Notes: generated by a model from the letters alone, not told the origin. A DNA stretch of 64,000 nucleotides from Albimonas donghaensis (GCF_900106695.1 NZ_FNMZ01000001.1:496001-560000); one strand, 5' to 3'. Counted from the first letter of the stretch, positions 40,602 to 49,959 are shown. A program made the numbers and translations.

Positions 40602-42343
40602 GCGCGACCTCGGCCGAGGCGATCTTCGCCCGGATGACGGCGCAGGGGGACCTGATGCTCGCCCAGCTTGACCGCTGGGCGGCGGAAACCCCGGACAAGG
40701 TGTTCCTGCACTATGGCGAGGATGGCGTCCGCCTGACCTTCGCCGAGGTCGCGGCCCATGCCGACCGGCTCGCCGCCGGCCTGGCGGGGCAGGGGATCGG
40801 CAAGGGCGACCGGGTGGCGGTGCTGACCCGCAATTCGCTGGTGGCCGCTCTGTCGCTGTTCGGGATCTTCCGGGCGGGGGCGGTCTACGCGCCGATCAAC
40901 TTCAACCTGACGGGGGGGCTGCTGGCCTACCAGCTTTCCGACGCCGCGCCCGCGCTGCTGATCACCGACCCGAGCTTCCTGCCGGCCCTCGCGCCGATCC
41001 AGGACGAGATCCGCATTCCCGCGCTCGCCCTCCACCATCCCGCGCCGGGCGACCATGATTTCGAGCCCGCGCCGGAGATCCCCGCCGGCCTTCCCGCGCC
41101 GCTGGACCTCGCCGAGCTCGCCGCCCCCGGCCGTCCGGTTCCCCGGGTCGAGGTCGGGCCCTTCGATCCGGCGGCGATCATCTACACATCCGGCACCACC
41201 GGCCCGGCCAAGGGCGTGCTGCTGGGGCATCGCTGGATCAACCAGTACAGCTTTTTCGGCCGGCCGCTCGCGAACGCCGACGACGCCATCTACTGCGATC
41301 TGCCCATGTATCACGTCGCCGGCGCCTTCTGGCTGCTGGGCGTGGCGACCTGGAGCGGGCAGACCATCGGCATCTGGGACAAGTTCTCCCCGGCGAAGTT
41401 CTGGGACCGGGTCGCGGAATGCGGGGCGACCTCGGCGACGCTGCTCGACGTGATGATCCCGCGGCTGATGTCGGCGCCCGAGCGGCCCGACGACCGCGAC
41501 AACACCCTGATGCGCGTCCACATGCAGCCGTTCAACGCCAACCACCACGCCTTCGCCCGCCGCTTCGGGATCGACATCGTGACCGTGGGTTTCGGCCAGA
41601 CCGAAAGCGGCGCCGTCTTCGCCGGCGTGATCGACGAATTCCCCGAAGGCCAGGGCACGCCCCCCGCCTTCTGGCGCGGGATGCCAAAGGCGGAGATCCT
41701 CGCCGCCGCGCGCGATCTCGGCCGGGTGATCTTCGACGGGCGCGAGGATCTGCCCAAGGGCCTGATGGGCGCGATCAACCCGCTCTATGAACTGGGCGTG
41801 CTGGATGAGACCGACGCCCCCGCGGCGCCGGGCGAGGTCGGCCAGCTCTGCCTGCGCCCGCGCGTGCCGGGGATGATCCTGCAGGGCTATATCAACAAGC
41901 CCGATGCGACGCTGAAGGTCCTGTCCAACTGCTGGTTCCATACCGGCGACGCGGTGCGCTGCGTGGACGAGGCCCGCGGCCTGCATGTCTTCGTCGACCG
42001 CATGGGCGGCTTCTTCCGGGTGCGGGGCGAGAACGTGTCCTCCTTCGAGGTGGAGACCGCGCTCGCGCGACATCCCGCCGTGCGCGCCGCCGCCGCCATC
42101 CCCCTGCCGGCGGCGGAGGGGGACGAGGACGACATCGCCGCCTTCGTGGAGCTGGAGGACGGCGCGACCCTGACGGCGGAGGAACTCGCCGCCCATGCCG
42201 CCGCCGAAATGCCGAAATACATGCGCCCCCGGCACCTGCGCATTCTCGACGCGCTGCCGGTGACGCCGACGTCGAAGATCGAGAAATACAAGCTCCGCGC
42301 CGCGCTGCTGGCCGAGCTGGACGCCGAGAAAGCCCCCGCATGA
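40598..42343 (+). CDS. AMP-forming acyl-CoA ligase 1
   Basis: A 581-residue ANL-family ligase. The P-loop-like motif reads IIYTSGTTGPAKG (~193–205); the acyl-adenylate motifs YHVAGAFWLLG, GFGQTESG, CWFHTGD and the hinge/Lys end SKIEKYKLR are present. It converts a carboxylic acid plus ATP and CoA to acyl-CoA. The domain DRMGGFFRVRGENVSSFEVE is typical of carnitine/crotonobetaine-CoA-ligase-like members. It is followed by a second, different ligase with an ATGA overlap, suggesting two acids or two steps. Confidence 0.9.
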   Translation: MSATSAEAIFARMTAQGDLMLAQLDRWAAETPDKVFLHYGEDGVRLTFAEVAAHADRLAAGLAGQGIGKGDRVAVLTRNSLVAALSLFGIFRAGAVYAPINFNLTGGLLAYQLSDAAPALLITDPSFLPALAPIQDEIRIPALALHHPAPGDHDFEPAPEIPAGLPAPLDLAELAAPGRPVPRVEVGPFDPAAIIYTSGTTGPAKGVLLGHRWINQYSFFGRPLANADDAIYCDLPMYHVAGAFWLLGVATWSGQTIGIWDKFSPAKFWDRVAECGATSATLLDVMIPRLMSAPERPDDRDNTLMRVHMQPFNANHHAFARRFGIDIVTVGFGQTESGAVFAGVIDEFPEGQGTPPAFWRGMPKAEILAAARDLGRVIFDGREDLPKGLMGAINPLYELGVLDETDAPAAPGEVGQLCLRPRVPGMILQGYINKPDATLKVLSNCWFHTGDAVRCVDEARGLHVFVDRMGGFFRVRGENVSSFEVETALARHPAVRAAAAIPLPAAEGDEDDIAAFVELEDGATLTAEELAAHAAAEMPKYMRPRHLRILDALPVTPTSKIEKYKLRAALLAELDAEKAPA

Positions 42344-44052
42344 CCGAGCCGCAAGACCCGCCCGCCACCGCCGATTTCCTCGCCCGCCACCGCGACGCCA
42401 TCGCCGCCGCCTGGCCCGAGGGGATCGCCCGCGAGACCACGTTTCCGCTGGGCCGCATTCCGCTCTCGGACCATCTGCGCCACTGGGCGCGGGAGACGCC
42501 GGACGCGACCTCGATCATCTTCTACGGCCGCGAGATCTCCTGGGCGGAACTGGACGCCCTGTCGGACCGCTTCGCCGGGCTGCTGGCGGCGCGCGGCATC
42601 GGCAAGGGCGACCGGGTGGCGGTGTTCCTGCCCAACTGCCCGCAATTCCACATCGCCTTCTTCGGCATCCTCAAGCTGGGGGCGGTGCATTGCCCGGTCT
42701 CGCCGCTCTCCACCGGGCATGAGCTGGATTACATGCTGACCGACACCGGGGCGCGCGCGCTGGTGACGCTCGATGCGCTCTGGCCGGTGGTGGAGGCCGC
42801 GCCCGCGGCCAGGGGGCTGACCGTCTGGACCTCGGCGCTGTCGGAGATGGCGCCCGAGACCCCGACGATGGAGCTTCCCGCCGCCGTCGCCGCCCCGCTC
42901 GCGCCCAACGGGGGCGAGCCGCTGCTGCCCGCCATCACCGCCGCCGCGCCGGACTACGCCCCCGGCGCCTCCTGGGACGGGCTGGCGGCGCTGAACTATA
43001 CCGGCGGCACCACCGGGATGCCCAAGGGCTGCGAGCATACGCAGGGCGACATGGTGTTCACCGCCGCCGCCAATCTCAGCCTCGGGGGCGCGGCGGATGC
43101 TGGCGTCTCGGCTTCTTTCTTCCCCGAATTCTGGATCGCGGGCCAGAACGCGGCGCTGCTCTACCCGGTCGTCGCCGGCGCTCCGCTGGTGCTGATGACC
43201 CGCTGGGATCCGCTGGCCCTGATGCAGGCCGTGGAACGCTACCGCGTGACCGCCTTCGCCATGGTGGTGGACGGGGCGCTGGAGATCCTCGCCCATCCGC
43301 GTTTCGCCGAGTTCGACCTGTCGTCGCTGCAACGCGTCCGTGTGGTGAGCTTCGTCAAGAAGCTGGACCGGGACATCCGCGCCCGCTGGAAAGCCGCCGT
43401 CGGCACGGTGCTGGCCGAAGCCGCCTGGGGGATGACCGAGACGCATACCTCCAACACCTTCACGCTGGGCATGCAGGACGACGATTTCGACCTGAAGCAG
43501 CAGCCGGTCTTCGTCGGCCTGCCGGTGCCCGGCAACGCGTTCACGATCCGCGATTTCGACACGTTCGAGGTGCTGGATTTCGGCCGGGAGGGGGAGATCT
43601 GCACCCGCTCTCCCGCCATGCTGAAAGCCTATTGGGGCAAGCCCGAAGCGACGGCGGAGGCGATCCGCGACGGCTGGCTGCGCTCCGGCGACATCGGGGT
43701 GATCGATGCGGGCGGCCACCTGCACTATCTCGGCCGCCGCAAGGAGATGCTGAAGGTCCGCGGCATGTCCGTCTTCCCCGCGGAACTGGAGGCGGAACTG
43801 GGCAAACACCCGCAGATCGCCGGCTCCGGCGTCATCGGCCGCCCCGATCCCCATGCCGGCCAGATCCCCGTGGCCTTCATCCAGCCGGCGCCGGGCGCGC
43901 AGGTCACGCCCGAGGCCCTGCATGAATGGCTGGCCGAGCGTGTCGCGAAATACAAGATCCCCGAGATCCGGCTGGTCGAGGCCCTGCCGATGACCGCCAC
44001 CGGCAAGGTGAAGAAAACCGGCCTCGCCGACCTGCTCGAACCCGCCGGCTGA
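42340..44052 (+). CDS. AMP-forming acyl-CoA ligase 2
   Basis: A 570-residue ANL-family ligase clearly different from its neighbour. The core motif is LNYTGGTTGMPKG, with Gly in place of the usual Ser after YT, a variant seen in long-chain/cyclic-acid ligases. Other motifs are WGMTETHT, GWLRSGDIG, LGRRKEMLKVRGMSVFPAELE and the C-terminal TATGKVKK Lys. It would activate a second acid or the product of the first reaction. The gene ends 76 bases before the large carboxylase. Confidence 0.9.
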   Translation: MTEPQDPPATADFLARHRDAIAAAWPEGIARETTFPLGRIPLSDHLRHWARETPDATSIIFYGREISWAELDALSDRFAGLLAARGIGKGDRVAVFLPNCPQFHIAFFGILKLGAVHCPVSPLSTGHELDYMLTDTGARALVTLDALWPVVEAAPAARGLTVWTSALSEMAPETPTMELPAAVAAPLAPNGGEPLLPAITAAAPDYAPGASWDGLAALNYTGGTTGMPKGCEHTQGDMVFTAAANLSLGGAADAGVSASFFPEFWIAGQNAALLYPVVAGAPLVLMTRWDPLALMQAVERYRVTAFAMVVDGALEILAHPRFAEFDLSSLQRVRVVSFVKKLDRDIRARWKAAVGTVLAEAAWGMTETHTSNTFTLGMQDDDFDLKQQPVFVGLPVPGNAFTIRDFDTFEVLDFGREGEICTRSPAMLKAYWGKPEATAEAIRDGWLRSGDIGVIDAGGHLHYLGRRKEMLKVRGMSVFPAELEAELGKHPQIAGSGVIGRPDPHAGQIPVAFIQPAPGAQVTPEALHEWLAERVAKYKIPEIRLVEALPMTATGKVKKTGLADLLEPAG

Positions 44053-44128
44053 GGCCGCCCCGCCCCCCTGTTCCCGCCGCGCCGGACTTTCCCGGCGCGC
44101 GTCCTCCCATTCCATCGTCGAGACCCGA

Positions 44129-47100
44129 ATGACCGTGACCCGCCTGCTGATCGCCAACCGGGGCGAGATCGCCGCCCGCATCGCCCGCACCGCCGCCGAG
44201 ATGGGGGTGGAGACGGTGGCGATCCATTCCGCCGACGACGCGGCCAGTCTGCATGTCCGCCGCGCCGACCGGGCGGTGGAGATCCCGGGGCAGGGCGCGC
44301 GCGCCTACCTGGACGCGGAGGCCGTGGTGGCCGCCGCCGTCGCCGCCGGGGCCGACGCCGTGCATCCGGGCTACGGGTTCCTGTCGGAGAACGTCGATTT
44401 CGCGCGAAGGGTCGAGGCCGCCGGCCTCGCCTTCGTCGGGCCGACGCCCGAGTCCCTGGCGCTGTTCGGGGACAAGGTCGCCGCCAAGCGCCGGGCGGGA
44501 GAGCTGGGCGTGCCCACCATCCCCGGCACGGCGGAGGATACCGACCTTCCCGCCGCGCTCGCCTTCTTCGACGCGCTGCCCGAGGGCGCGGCGATGATGA
44601 TCAAGGCCGTCGCCGGGGGCGGGGGCCGGGGCATGCGCGCCGTTTTCGCCCGCGAGGAGGTCGAACAGGCCTGGACCCGCTGCAAGTCCGAGGCGCAGGC
44701 CGCCTTCGGGGACGGCGCCGTCTATGTCGAGCGTTTCCTCCCCGCGGCGCGGCACCTGGAGGTCCAGATCCTCGGCGACGGGCGGGGCGGCGTGACCCAG
44801 CTGGCCGAGCGCGAATGCACCCTCCAGCGCCGCAACCAGAAACTCATCGAGATCGCGCCCTCGCCCGCGCTGTCGGACGCCGACCGCGCCCGCATCGCCG
44901 GTTGGGCGGTGGAGATGGCGCGCTCGGGCGACTATCGCAGCCTCGGCACCTTCGAATTCCTGATGGACGCCGCCACGGGCGACATCTTCTTCATCGAGGC
45001 CAACCCGCGCATCCAGGTCGAACACACCGTCACCGAGGAGATCTTCGGATTGGACCTGGTGCGGCTCCAGCTTGGCGTCGCCGAGGGGCGGAGCCTGAAC
45101 GAGCTCGGCGCCGGGCAGGAGCAGCTTCCCGCCCCCCGCGGCTTCGCCCTGCAGGCCCGCGTGAACATGGAGCGGATGGACGCAAAGGGGAACGCCCGCC
45201 CCTCCGGCGGCGTGCTGACCGCCTATGAGCAGCCCGCCGGCGCCGGCATCCGGGTGGACGGGTTCGCCTATGCGGGCTACCGGACCTCGGCCGCCTTCGA
45301 CAGCCTGCTCGCCAAGGTGGTGGTGCATTCGCCCCTGCCGGACTTCGCCGCGACGCTGGCCAAGGCCGACCGGGCGCTGAAGGAATTCCGGATCGAGGGG
45401 CTGGCCACCAACCTCCCCTGGCTGCGCGCCCTGCTGGCGCATCCGGCGGTGCGCGCCGGCGACGTCACCACCCGATTCATCGAGGCCGAGGCGCAGGCGC
45501 TGTTCGACGCCGCCGCGGCCCAGGCCCCGGCGCTGTTCTTCGAGCCCGCCGAGGCCGGTCCCGAAACCCGGGCCCCCGAGGCCGCCGTTCCCGCCGGCGC
45601 GGTCCCGGTCACGGCGCCCATGCAGGCGACGCTGTTCGCGCTGGACGTGGCGGAGGGCGACCGGGTGCGCGCGGGCCAGCAGCTCGGCATCCTCGAAGCG
45701 ATGAAGATGGAGCACACCATCGCCGCCCCCTCCGCGGGGGTGGTGACGCGGGTCTTCGCCGCGCTGGGCGACACGCTGATGGAGGGCGCGCCGCTCTTCG
45801 CCATCGACCCCGCCGAGGACGAGGCGGCCGAGACCGCCGCCGAGGAGGCCATCGACCTCGACTATATCCGCCCCGAACTGGAGGAACTCCGCGCCCGGCT
45901 CGCCGCCGGCCTCGACGAGACCCGGCCGAAAGCGGTGGAGAAGCGCCGCGCCAGGGGCCACCAGACCGCGCGCGAGAACCTCGGCCAGCTTTGCGACGCG
46001 GACAGCTTCAACGAATACGGCGCCCTGGCCGTGGCCGCCCAGAAGTCCCGCCGCAGCCTCGCCGACCTGATCGAGAACACCACCGGCGACGGCATCGTCA
46101 CCGGCACCGGCACGATCAACGGCGACCTGTTCGGCCCGGACAAGGCCCGCTGCGCCTTCGCGGTCTACGACTACATGGTGCTCGCCGCCACGCAGGGGCA
46201 GCGCAACCACAAGAAGCAGGACCGGCTGTTCGGCCTGGCCGGAAAATGGTCCCTGCCGGTGGTGCTGCTGGCCGAGGGCGGCGGCGGACGGCCGGGGGAC
46301 GACCGGCACTCGGTCGCGGGGCTCGACAACAAGACCTTCTCCAAGTTCGCCGCGCTCTCGGGGCAGGTGCCGCTGGTCGGCGTGGTCTCGGGCCGCTGCT
46401 TCGCGGGGAACGCGGCGCTGCTGGGCTGCTGCGACGTGATCATCGCCGATGAAAGCGCCAATATCGGCATGGCCGGGCCGGCGATGATCGAGGGCGGGGG
46501 CCTCGGCGTCTACGCCTCCGAGGAGATCGGGCCGATCGCCTCCCAGTCGGTCAACGGCGTGGTGGACATCCGGGTGAAGGACGAGGCCGAGGCCTGCGCC
46601 GCGGCGAAGAAATACCTCTCCTACTTCCAGGGCCCCACGACCGGCTGGACCGCCGCCGACCAGCGCCTGCTGCGCCGCGCCATCCCCGAGAACCGCCTGC
46701 GCGTCCACGAGGTCCGCGACGCCATCGACATTCTGGCCGACGAGGGCTCGGTGCTGGAGCTGCGCCGAGAATTCGGCGTGGGGATCGTGACCGCCTTCAT
46801 CCGGATCGAGGGCAAGCCCTTCGGTCTGATCGCCAACAACACCAAGCATCTGGGCGGCGCCATCGACGGGCCCGCGGCGGACAAGGCGAGCCGCTTCATG
46901 CAGCTTTGCGACGCCTTCGACATCCCCATCGTGTCGCTGGTCGACACGCCCGGCTTCATGGTGGGGCCGGAGGCGGAGAAGACCGGGCTCGTGCGCCATG
47001 TCTGCCGGATGTTCGTCACCGCCGCGTCGCTGTCGGTGCCGGTCTTCGCGGTGGTGCTGCGCAAGGGCTACGGGCTGGGCGCCATGGCGATGACCGGCGG

Positions 47101-47419
47101 CGGGTTCCATGACGGCTTCTTCACCGTGTCCTGGCCCACGGGCGAATTCGGCGGCATGGGGCTGGAGGGCGCCGTGCGGCTGGGCTTCCGCAAGGAGCTG
47201 GACGCCGAGACCGACCCCGCCGCCAAGCAGGCGCTGTATGAAAAGCTGGTGGCGGGCTTCTACGAGATCGGCAAGGCGGTCTCGGTCGCCTCGGCGCTGG
47301 AGATCGACGCGGTGATCGACCCGGTGGAGACCCGCGGCTGGATCCTGCGCGGGCTCGCCGCCGCGCCGCCGCGCCAGGTGATGGCGGGCGGCCGGCGGCC
47401 CTTCGTGGACAGCTGGTGA
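44129..47419 (+). CDS. Single-chain acyl-CoA carboxylase (BC–BCCP–CT fusion, LCC type)
   Basis: A 1096-residue protein that holds a complete biotin carboxylase: BC domain 1–~445 (LIANRGEIAARIARTA, ATP-grasp GGGGRGM, RECTLQRRNQKLIEIAPSP, EANPRIQVEHTVTEE), biotin domain with EAMKMEH (K526), and carboxyltransferase ~575–1096 (AEGGGGRPGDDRHSVAG, GLGAMAMTGGGFHDGFFTVSWPTGEFGGMGLEGA). Order and size are those of the single-chain long-chain acyl-CoA carboxylases described structurally from Mycobacterium and found in Rhodopseudomonas, which accept acyl-CoAs of various lengths. It therefore does not need the separate carboxyltransferase or carrier of the same operon; its BC domain may also serve them. 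The stop overlaps the ATG of the GntR gene (TGATG). Confidence 0.92.
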   Translation: MTVTRLLIANRGEIAARIARTAAEMGVETVAIHSADDAASLHVRRADRAVEIPGQGARAYLDAEAVVAAAVAAGADAVHPGYGFLSENVDFARRVEAAGLAFVGPTPESLALFGDKVAAKRRAGELGVPTIPGTAEDTDLPAALAFFDALPEGAAMMIKAVAGGGGRGMRAVFAREEVEQAWTRCKSEAQAAFGDGAVYVERFLPAARHLEVQILGDGRGGVTQLAERECTLQRRNQKLIEIAPSPALSDADRARIAGWAVEMARSGDYRSLGTFEFLMDAATGDIFFIEANPRIQVEHTVTEEIFGLDLVRLQLGVAEGRSLNELGAGQEQLPAPRGFALQARVNMERMDAKGNARPSGGVLTAYEQPAGAGIRVDGFAYAGYRTSAAFDSLLAKVVVHSPLPDFAATLAKADRALKEFRIEGLATNLPWLRALLAHPAVRAGDVTTRFIEAEAQALFDAAAAQAPALFFEPAEAGPETRAPEAAVPAGAVPVTAPMQATLFALDVAEGDRVRAGQQLGILEAMKMEHTIAAPSAGVVTRVFAALGDTLMEGAPLFAIDPAEDEAAETAAEEAIDLDYIRPELEELRARLAAGLDETRPKAVEKRRARGHQTARENLGQLCDADSFNEYGALAVAAQKSRRSLADLIENTTGDGIVTGTGTINGDLFGPDKARCAFAVYDYMVLAATQGQRNHKKQDRLFGLAGKWSLPVVLLAEGGGGRPGDDRHSVAGLDNKTFSKFAALSGQVPLVGVVSGRCFAGNAALLGCCDVIIADESANIGMAGPAMIEGGGLGVYASEEIGPIASQSVNGVVDIRVKDEAEACAAAKKYLSYFQGPTTGWTAADQRLLRRAIPENRLRVHEVRDAIDILADEGSVLELRREFGVGIVTAFIRIEGKPFGLIANNTKHLGGAIDGPAADKASRFMQLCDAFDIPIVSLVDTPGFMVGPEAEKTGLVRHVCRMFVTAASLSVPVFAVVLRKGYGLGAMAMTGGGFHDGFFTVSWPTGEFGGMGLEGAVRLGFRKELDAETDPAAKQALYEKLVAGFYEIGKAVSVASALEIDAVIDPVETRGWILRGLAAAPPRQVMAGGRRPFVDSW

Positions 47420-48210
47420 TGAGCGGGGCGGAGGTCTCCGGAGGCGCGGGGGGCGGCGATCCCGCTCCGCCCGCGGCCGGGCTCGCCGCCCCGACCGGCC
47501 CGCATCCGCTGGGGCTGGCCGAGCAGATCGCCGACCTGTGCGGAGAGATGATCCTCGACGGCCGCATCGCCGCGGGCGAGCGCCTGCCCGAGGCCCTGAT
47601 CGTGGAGCGGTTCCGCCTGTCCCGCGCTTCCTTCCGCGAGGCGTTGCGGCTGCTGGAGCGCCGCGGGCTGGTGGAGTTCGAGCCCCGCCGCGGCGCCCGC
47701 GCCCGGCCCGTGGCCCTGCGCGACATCGCCGATTTGTTCGACGTGCGCATCGCGCTGGCCTGTCTCGCCGCGCGCGGGATGGCCGCCGATCCCGACCCCG
47801 GCTGGCGCGCCACGCTGGAACGCCGCGTGGCGGAGATGGAGGCCGGCGCCCGCGACCCCGACGCGGCCCCGCTCGCCTTCTCGCGCAGCTTCACCCGGGC
47901 GGTGCGGGCGGTGATCCAGGGGGCGGGCAACGCGCTGCTGCCGCGCCTGATCGCCGATCTCGACACCCGCAGCCTGTGGCTGACGCTGTGGCGCACGCCG
48001 CTGGATGCGCTGGACCTTCCCACCCGCCGCGCGCGGGCCGAAGGGATGCGGGCGGTGGCCCGGGCGCTCGACGCCCGCGACCCCGCACGCGCCGAGGCCG
48101 CCATGCGCGCGGTCTTCGAGGCCTCCCGCGATGCGGCGCTGGCGGAACTGCCCCGCGCCGCCCCCGCGCTGTTCGCGCCGGCCCCGCGACGCGGAAGCGC
48201 CGGGCGATGA
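47419..48210 (+). CDS. GntR family regulator (FCD subfamily)
   Basis: A 263-residue regulator. After an Ala/Pro-rich N-terminus there is the GntR winged helix (EMILDGRIAAGERLPEA…RLSRASFREALRLLERRGLVE, ~45–95) and an all-helical FCD effector domain (LFDVRIALACLAARG… DPARAEAAMRAVF). FCD regulators bind dyads in the promoters of catabolic genes and are released by acyl-CoA or organic-acid ligands. Being inside the cluster, its likely sites are the two copies of a shared 15-mer upstream of the first gene and of the enoyl-CoA hydratase gene. ATG 47419 overlaps the carboxylase TGA. Local autoregulation via the first promoter is expected. Confidence 0.88.
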   Translation: MSGAEVSGGAGGGDPAPPAAGLAAPTGPHPLGLAEQIADLCGEMILDGRIAAGERLPEALIVERFRLSRASFREALRLLERRGLVEFEPRRGARARPVALRDIADLFDVRIALACLAARGMAADPDPGWRATLERRVAEMEAGARDPDAAPLAFSRSFTRAVRAVIQGAGNALLPRLIADLDTRSLWLTLWRTPLDALDLPTRRARAEGMRAVARALDARDPARAEAAMRAVFEASRDAALAELPRAAPALFAPAPRRGSAGR

Positions 48211-48248
48211 CGCCCCGCGGGGAGAACTTCGCGCGGCCCCCTATGCGC

Positions 48249-48263
48249 ATCCTGACATTTGTC
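48249..48263 (+). promoter_or_regulatory. Candidate operator, shared motif copy 2
   Basis: ATCCTGACATTTGTC, identical at 14 of 15 positions to the sequence at 33145–33159. It lies 97 bases upstream of the enoyl-CoA hydratase start, as the first copy lies 79 bases upstream of its gene. Confidence 0.55.
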
Positions 48264-48359
48264 CGATAGTCGCCCGCATCCCTCGTCCCAACGGGCGGGG
48301 CCCCGACCAGACACCCTGTCGCCGGCGCCAAGACCGGCCCGAGAGGAGAGGAAACCAAG

Positions 48360-49154
48360 ATGACCGAGACCCTGCTGCGCGAGATGCGCGACGGCCTGCT
48401 GATCCTGACCATGAACCGTCCGGAGCGGCGCAACGCCATGAACCCGGACCTCACCGCCGCCCTGCGCGACGCCACCGCCGAGGCCGCCGAGGACCCCGCC
48501 GTGCGCGCCGTGCTGCTGACCGGCGCCGGCGACGCCTTCTGCGTGGGCGGCGACGTGAAGGCGATGAACGAGGGCTCGGGCCGCGCGCCCTCGCTGGGCG
48601 AGCGCATTCATTCGCTGCGCGACCGCATGAACAGCTCGCGCTACCTGCACGAAATGGCCAAGCCCACCATCGCCGCCATCAACGGCCCCGCCGCCGGCGC
48701 CGGCCTGTCGCTGGCGCTGGCCTGCGATTTCCGGGTCTGCGCCTCGACCGCCAAGCTGACGACGGCCTTCGCCAAGGTCGGGCTCTCGGGCGATTACGGC
48801 GGGACCTATTTCCTGTCGCAGATCCTCAGCCCGGCCAAGGCGCGGGAGCTTTACCTGCTGTCGCCCGTGCTGACCGGCGAGGAAGCCGCCGCCATCGGCA
48901 TGGTCACGAAATCCGTCGCCCCCGAGGCGGTGATGGACGAGGCGCTGGCCATGGGCGCCTCGCTGGCCGCCGGGCCCACCGTGACGCTGGGCAAGATCAA
49001 GCGGAACCTGGCGCTGGCCGCGGCGGGGGCGGGGCTGAACGCCTGTTTCGACTCGGAGGCCCGCAACCATTCCGAATGCGGCTACACCGAGGACCACAAG
49101 GAGGCCGCCGCCGCCTTCGTCGAAAAGCGCCGCCCCGTCTTCGTGGGCCGCTGA
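48360..49154 (+). CDS. Enoyl-CoA hydratase/isomerase family protein
   Basis: A 264-residue crotonase-fold protein. It has the MNRPERRNAMNPDLTAAL start, the oxyanion-forming VGGDVKAMN and INGPAAGAGLSLALACDFRVCA, and FAKVGLSGDYGGTYFL. Of the two classic hydratase Glu residues, the position of the first (after GLSGDYGG) is Asp/Gly here, so isomerase or other crotonase chemistry is possible. It follows its own promoter region with the shared dyad and precedes a VOC gene by 13 bases, AGGAGGA between. Probable role: hydration or isomerisation of the carboxylated enoyl-CoA. Confidence 0.88.
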   Translation: MTETLLREMRDGLLILTMNRPERRNAMNPDLTAALRDATAEAAEDPAVRAVLLTGAGDAFCVGGDVKAMNEGSGRAPSLGERIHSLRDRMNSSRYLHEMAKPTIAAINGPAAGAGLSLALACDFRVCASTAKLTTAFAKVGLSGDYGGTYFLSQILSPAKARELYLLSPVLTGEEAAAIGMVTKSVAPEAVMDEALAMGASLAAGPTVTLGKIKRNLALAAAGAGLNACFDSEARNHSECGYTEDHKEAAAAFVEKRRPVFVGR

Positions 49155-49167
49155 GGAGGACGCCGAC

Positions 49168-49947
49168 ATGGGTTCCTATCTGCGCCTGCGCCAGATCTGC
49201 CTGGCCGCCCCGCATCTCGAGGCCTCGACCCAGCTTCTCCAGTCCCTGCTGGGGCTGGAGGAGTGCCACCGCGACCCGGCCGTGGCCAATTACGGGCTGG
49301 AGAACGCCCTGCTGACCATCGGCCCGGACCGCTTCCTGGAAGTGGTCTGCCCGACCGAACCCGGCACCGCCGCGGGACGGTTCATGGAGGGGACCGGCGG
49401 GCTCGGCGGCTACATGCTGATCTTCGACAGCGACGACGCCGCCGCGCGGCGCGAGCGGATCACCGCCATGGGCGTCCGGCTTGCGCATCACATCGACCGG
49501 CCGGGCTTCCAGGGGTTCCAGTATCACCCCAAGGATTGCCGGGCGACGTTCCTGGAGATCGACAACACCCCCGGCGGCGAGGACGTGATGGGCGCTTACT
49601 GGCCCGCCGGCCCGCACTGGCAGGACCATGTGAAGACCGACGTCACCCAGGCCCTGCTGGGGGTGGAGGTGCTGACGCCTGACCCGGCCGGGCTCGCCGC
49701 CCACTGGGCTGCGATCCTCGAGGTTCCGGCCAAGGGCGGGAACGGGCGCCACGTGATCCGGGTGGATCAGCAGGACATCGCGATCCTCGCGGCCCCGGGC
49801 GCCGCGCGGGAGCGGCTGGACGCGCTGGTCTTCCAGGTGACCGGCGCCGCCGACATCCTGCACCGCGCCCGCTGCATGGGGCTGGAGACCCGCGCCGACG
49901 GCTTCCTGCTGGGCGGCTGCTGGATGAAGCTGGTCGAGGCGGGCTGA
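49168..49947 (+). CDS. VOC superfamily (glyoxalase-like) protein
   Basis: A 259-residue protein with two repeats of the vicinal-oxygen-chelate fold (LRLRQICLAAPHLEASTQLL… LGGYMLIF; TQALLGVEVLTPDPAGLAAHW… HVIRVDQQDIAIL). Conserved His/Glu that would hold a metal are seen in HHIDRPGFQGFQYHPKDCRATFLEID. VOC proteins include CoA-thioester epimerases, dioxygenases and glyoxalases; a methylmalonyl-CoA-epimerase-like task on the carboxylated CoA product is attractive but only inferred. It has an excellent AGGAGGA and ends at a large hairpin. Confidence 0.75.
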   Translation: MGSYLRLRQICLAAPHLEASTQLLQSLLGLEECHRDPAVANYGLENALLTIGPDRFLEVVCPTEPGTAAGRFMEGTGGLGGYMLIFDSDDAAARRERITAMGVRLAHHIDRPGFQGFQYHPKDCRATFLEIDNTPGGEDVMGAYWPAGPHWQDHVKTDVTQALLGVEVLTPDPAGLAAHWAAILEVPAKGGNGRHVIRVDQQDIAILAAPGAARERLDALVFQVTGAADILHRARCMGLETRADGFLLGGCWMKLVEAG

Positions 49948-49959
49948 GGCCCCTTCGCC

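Noticed and set aside
43904-47110. Minus-strand open frame of about 1070 codons
   Set aside because: Antisense of the single-chain carboxylase, with no recognisable motif. The plus-strand protein has complete BC, BCCP and CT domains.
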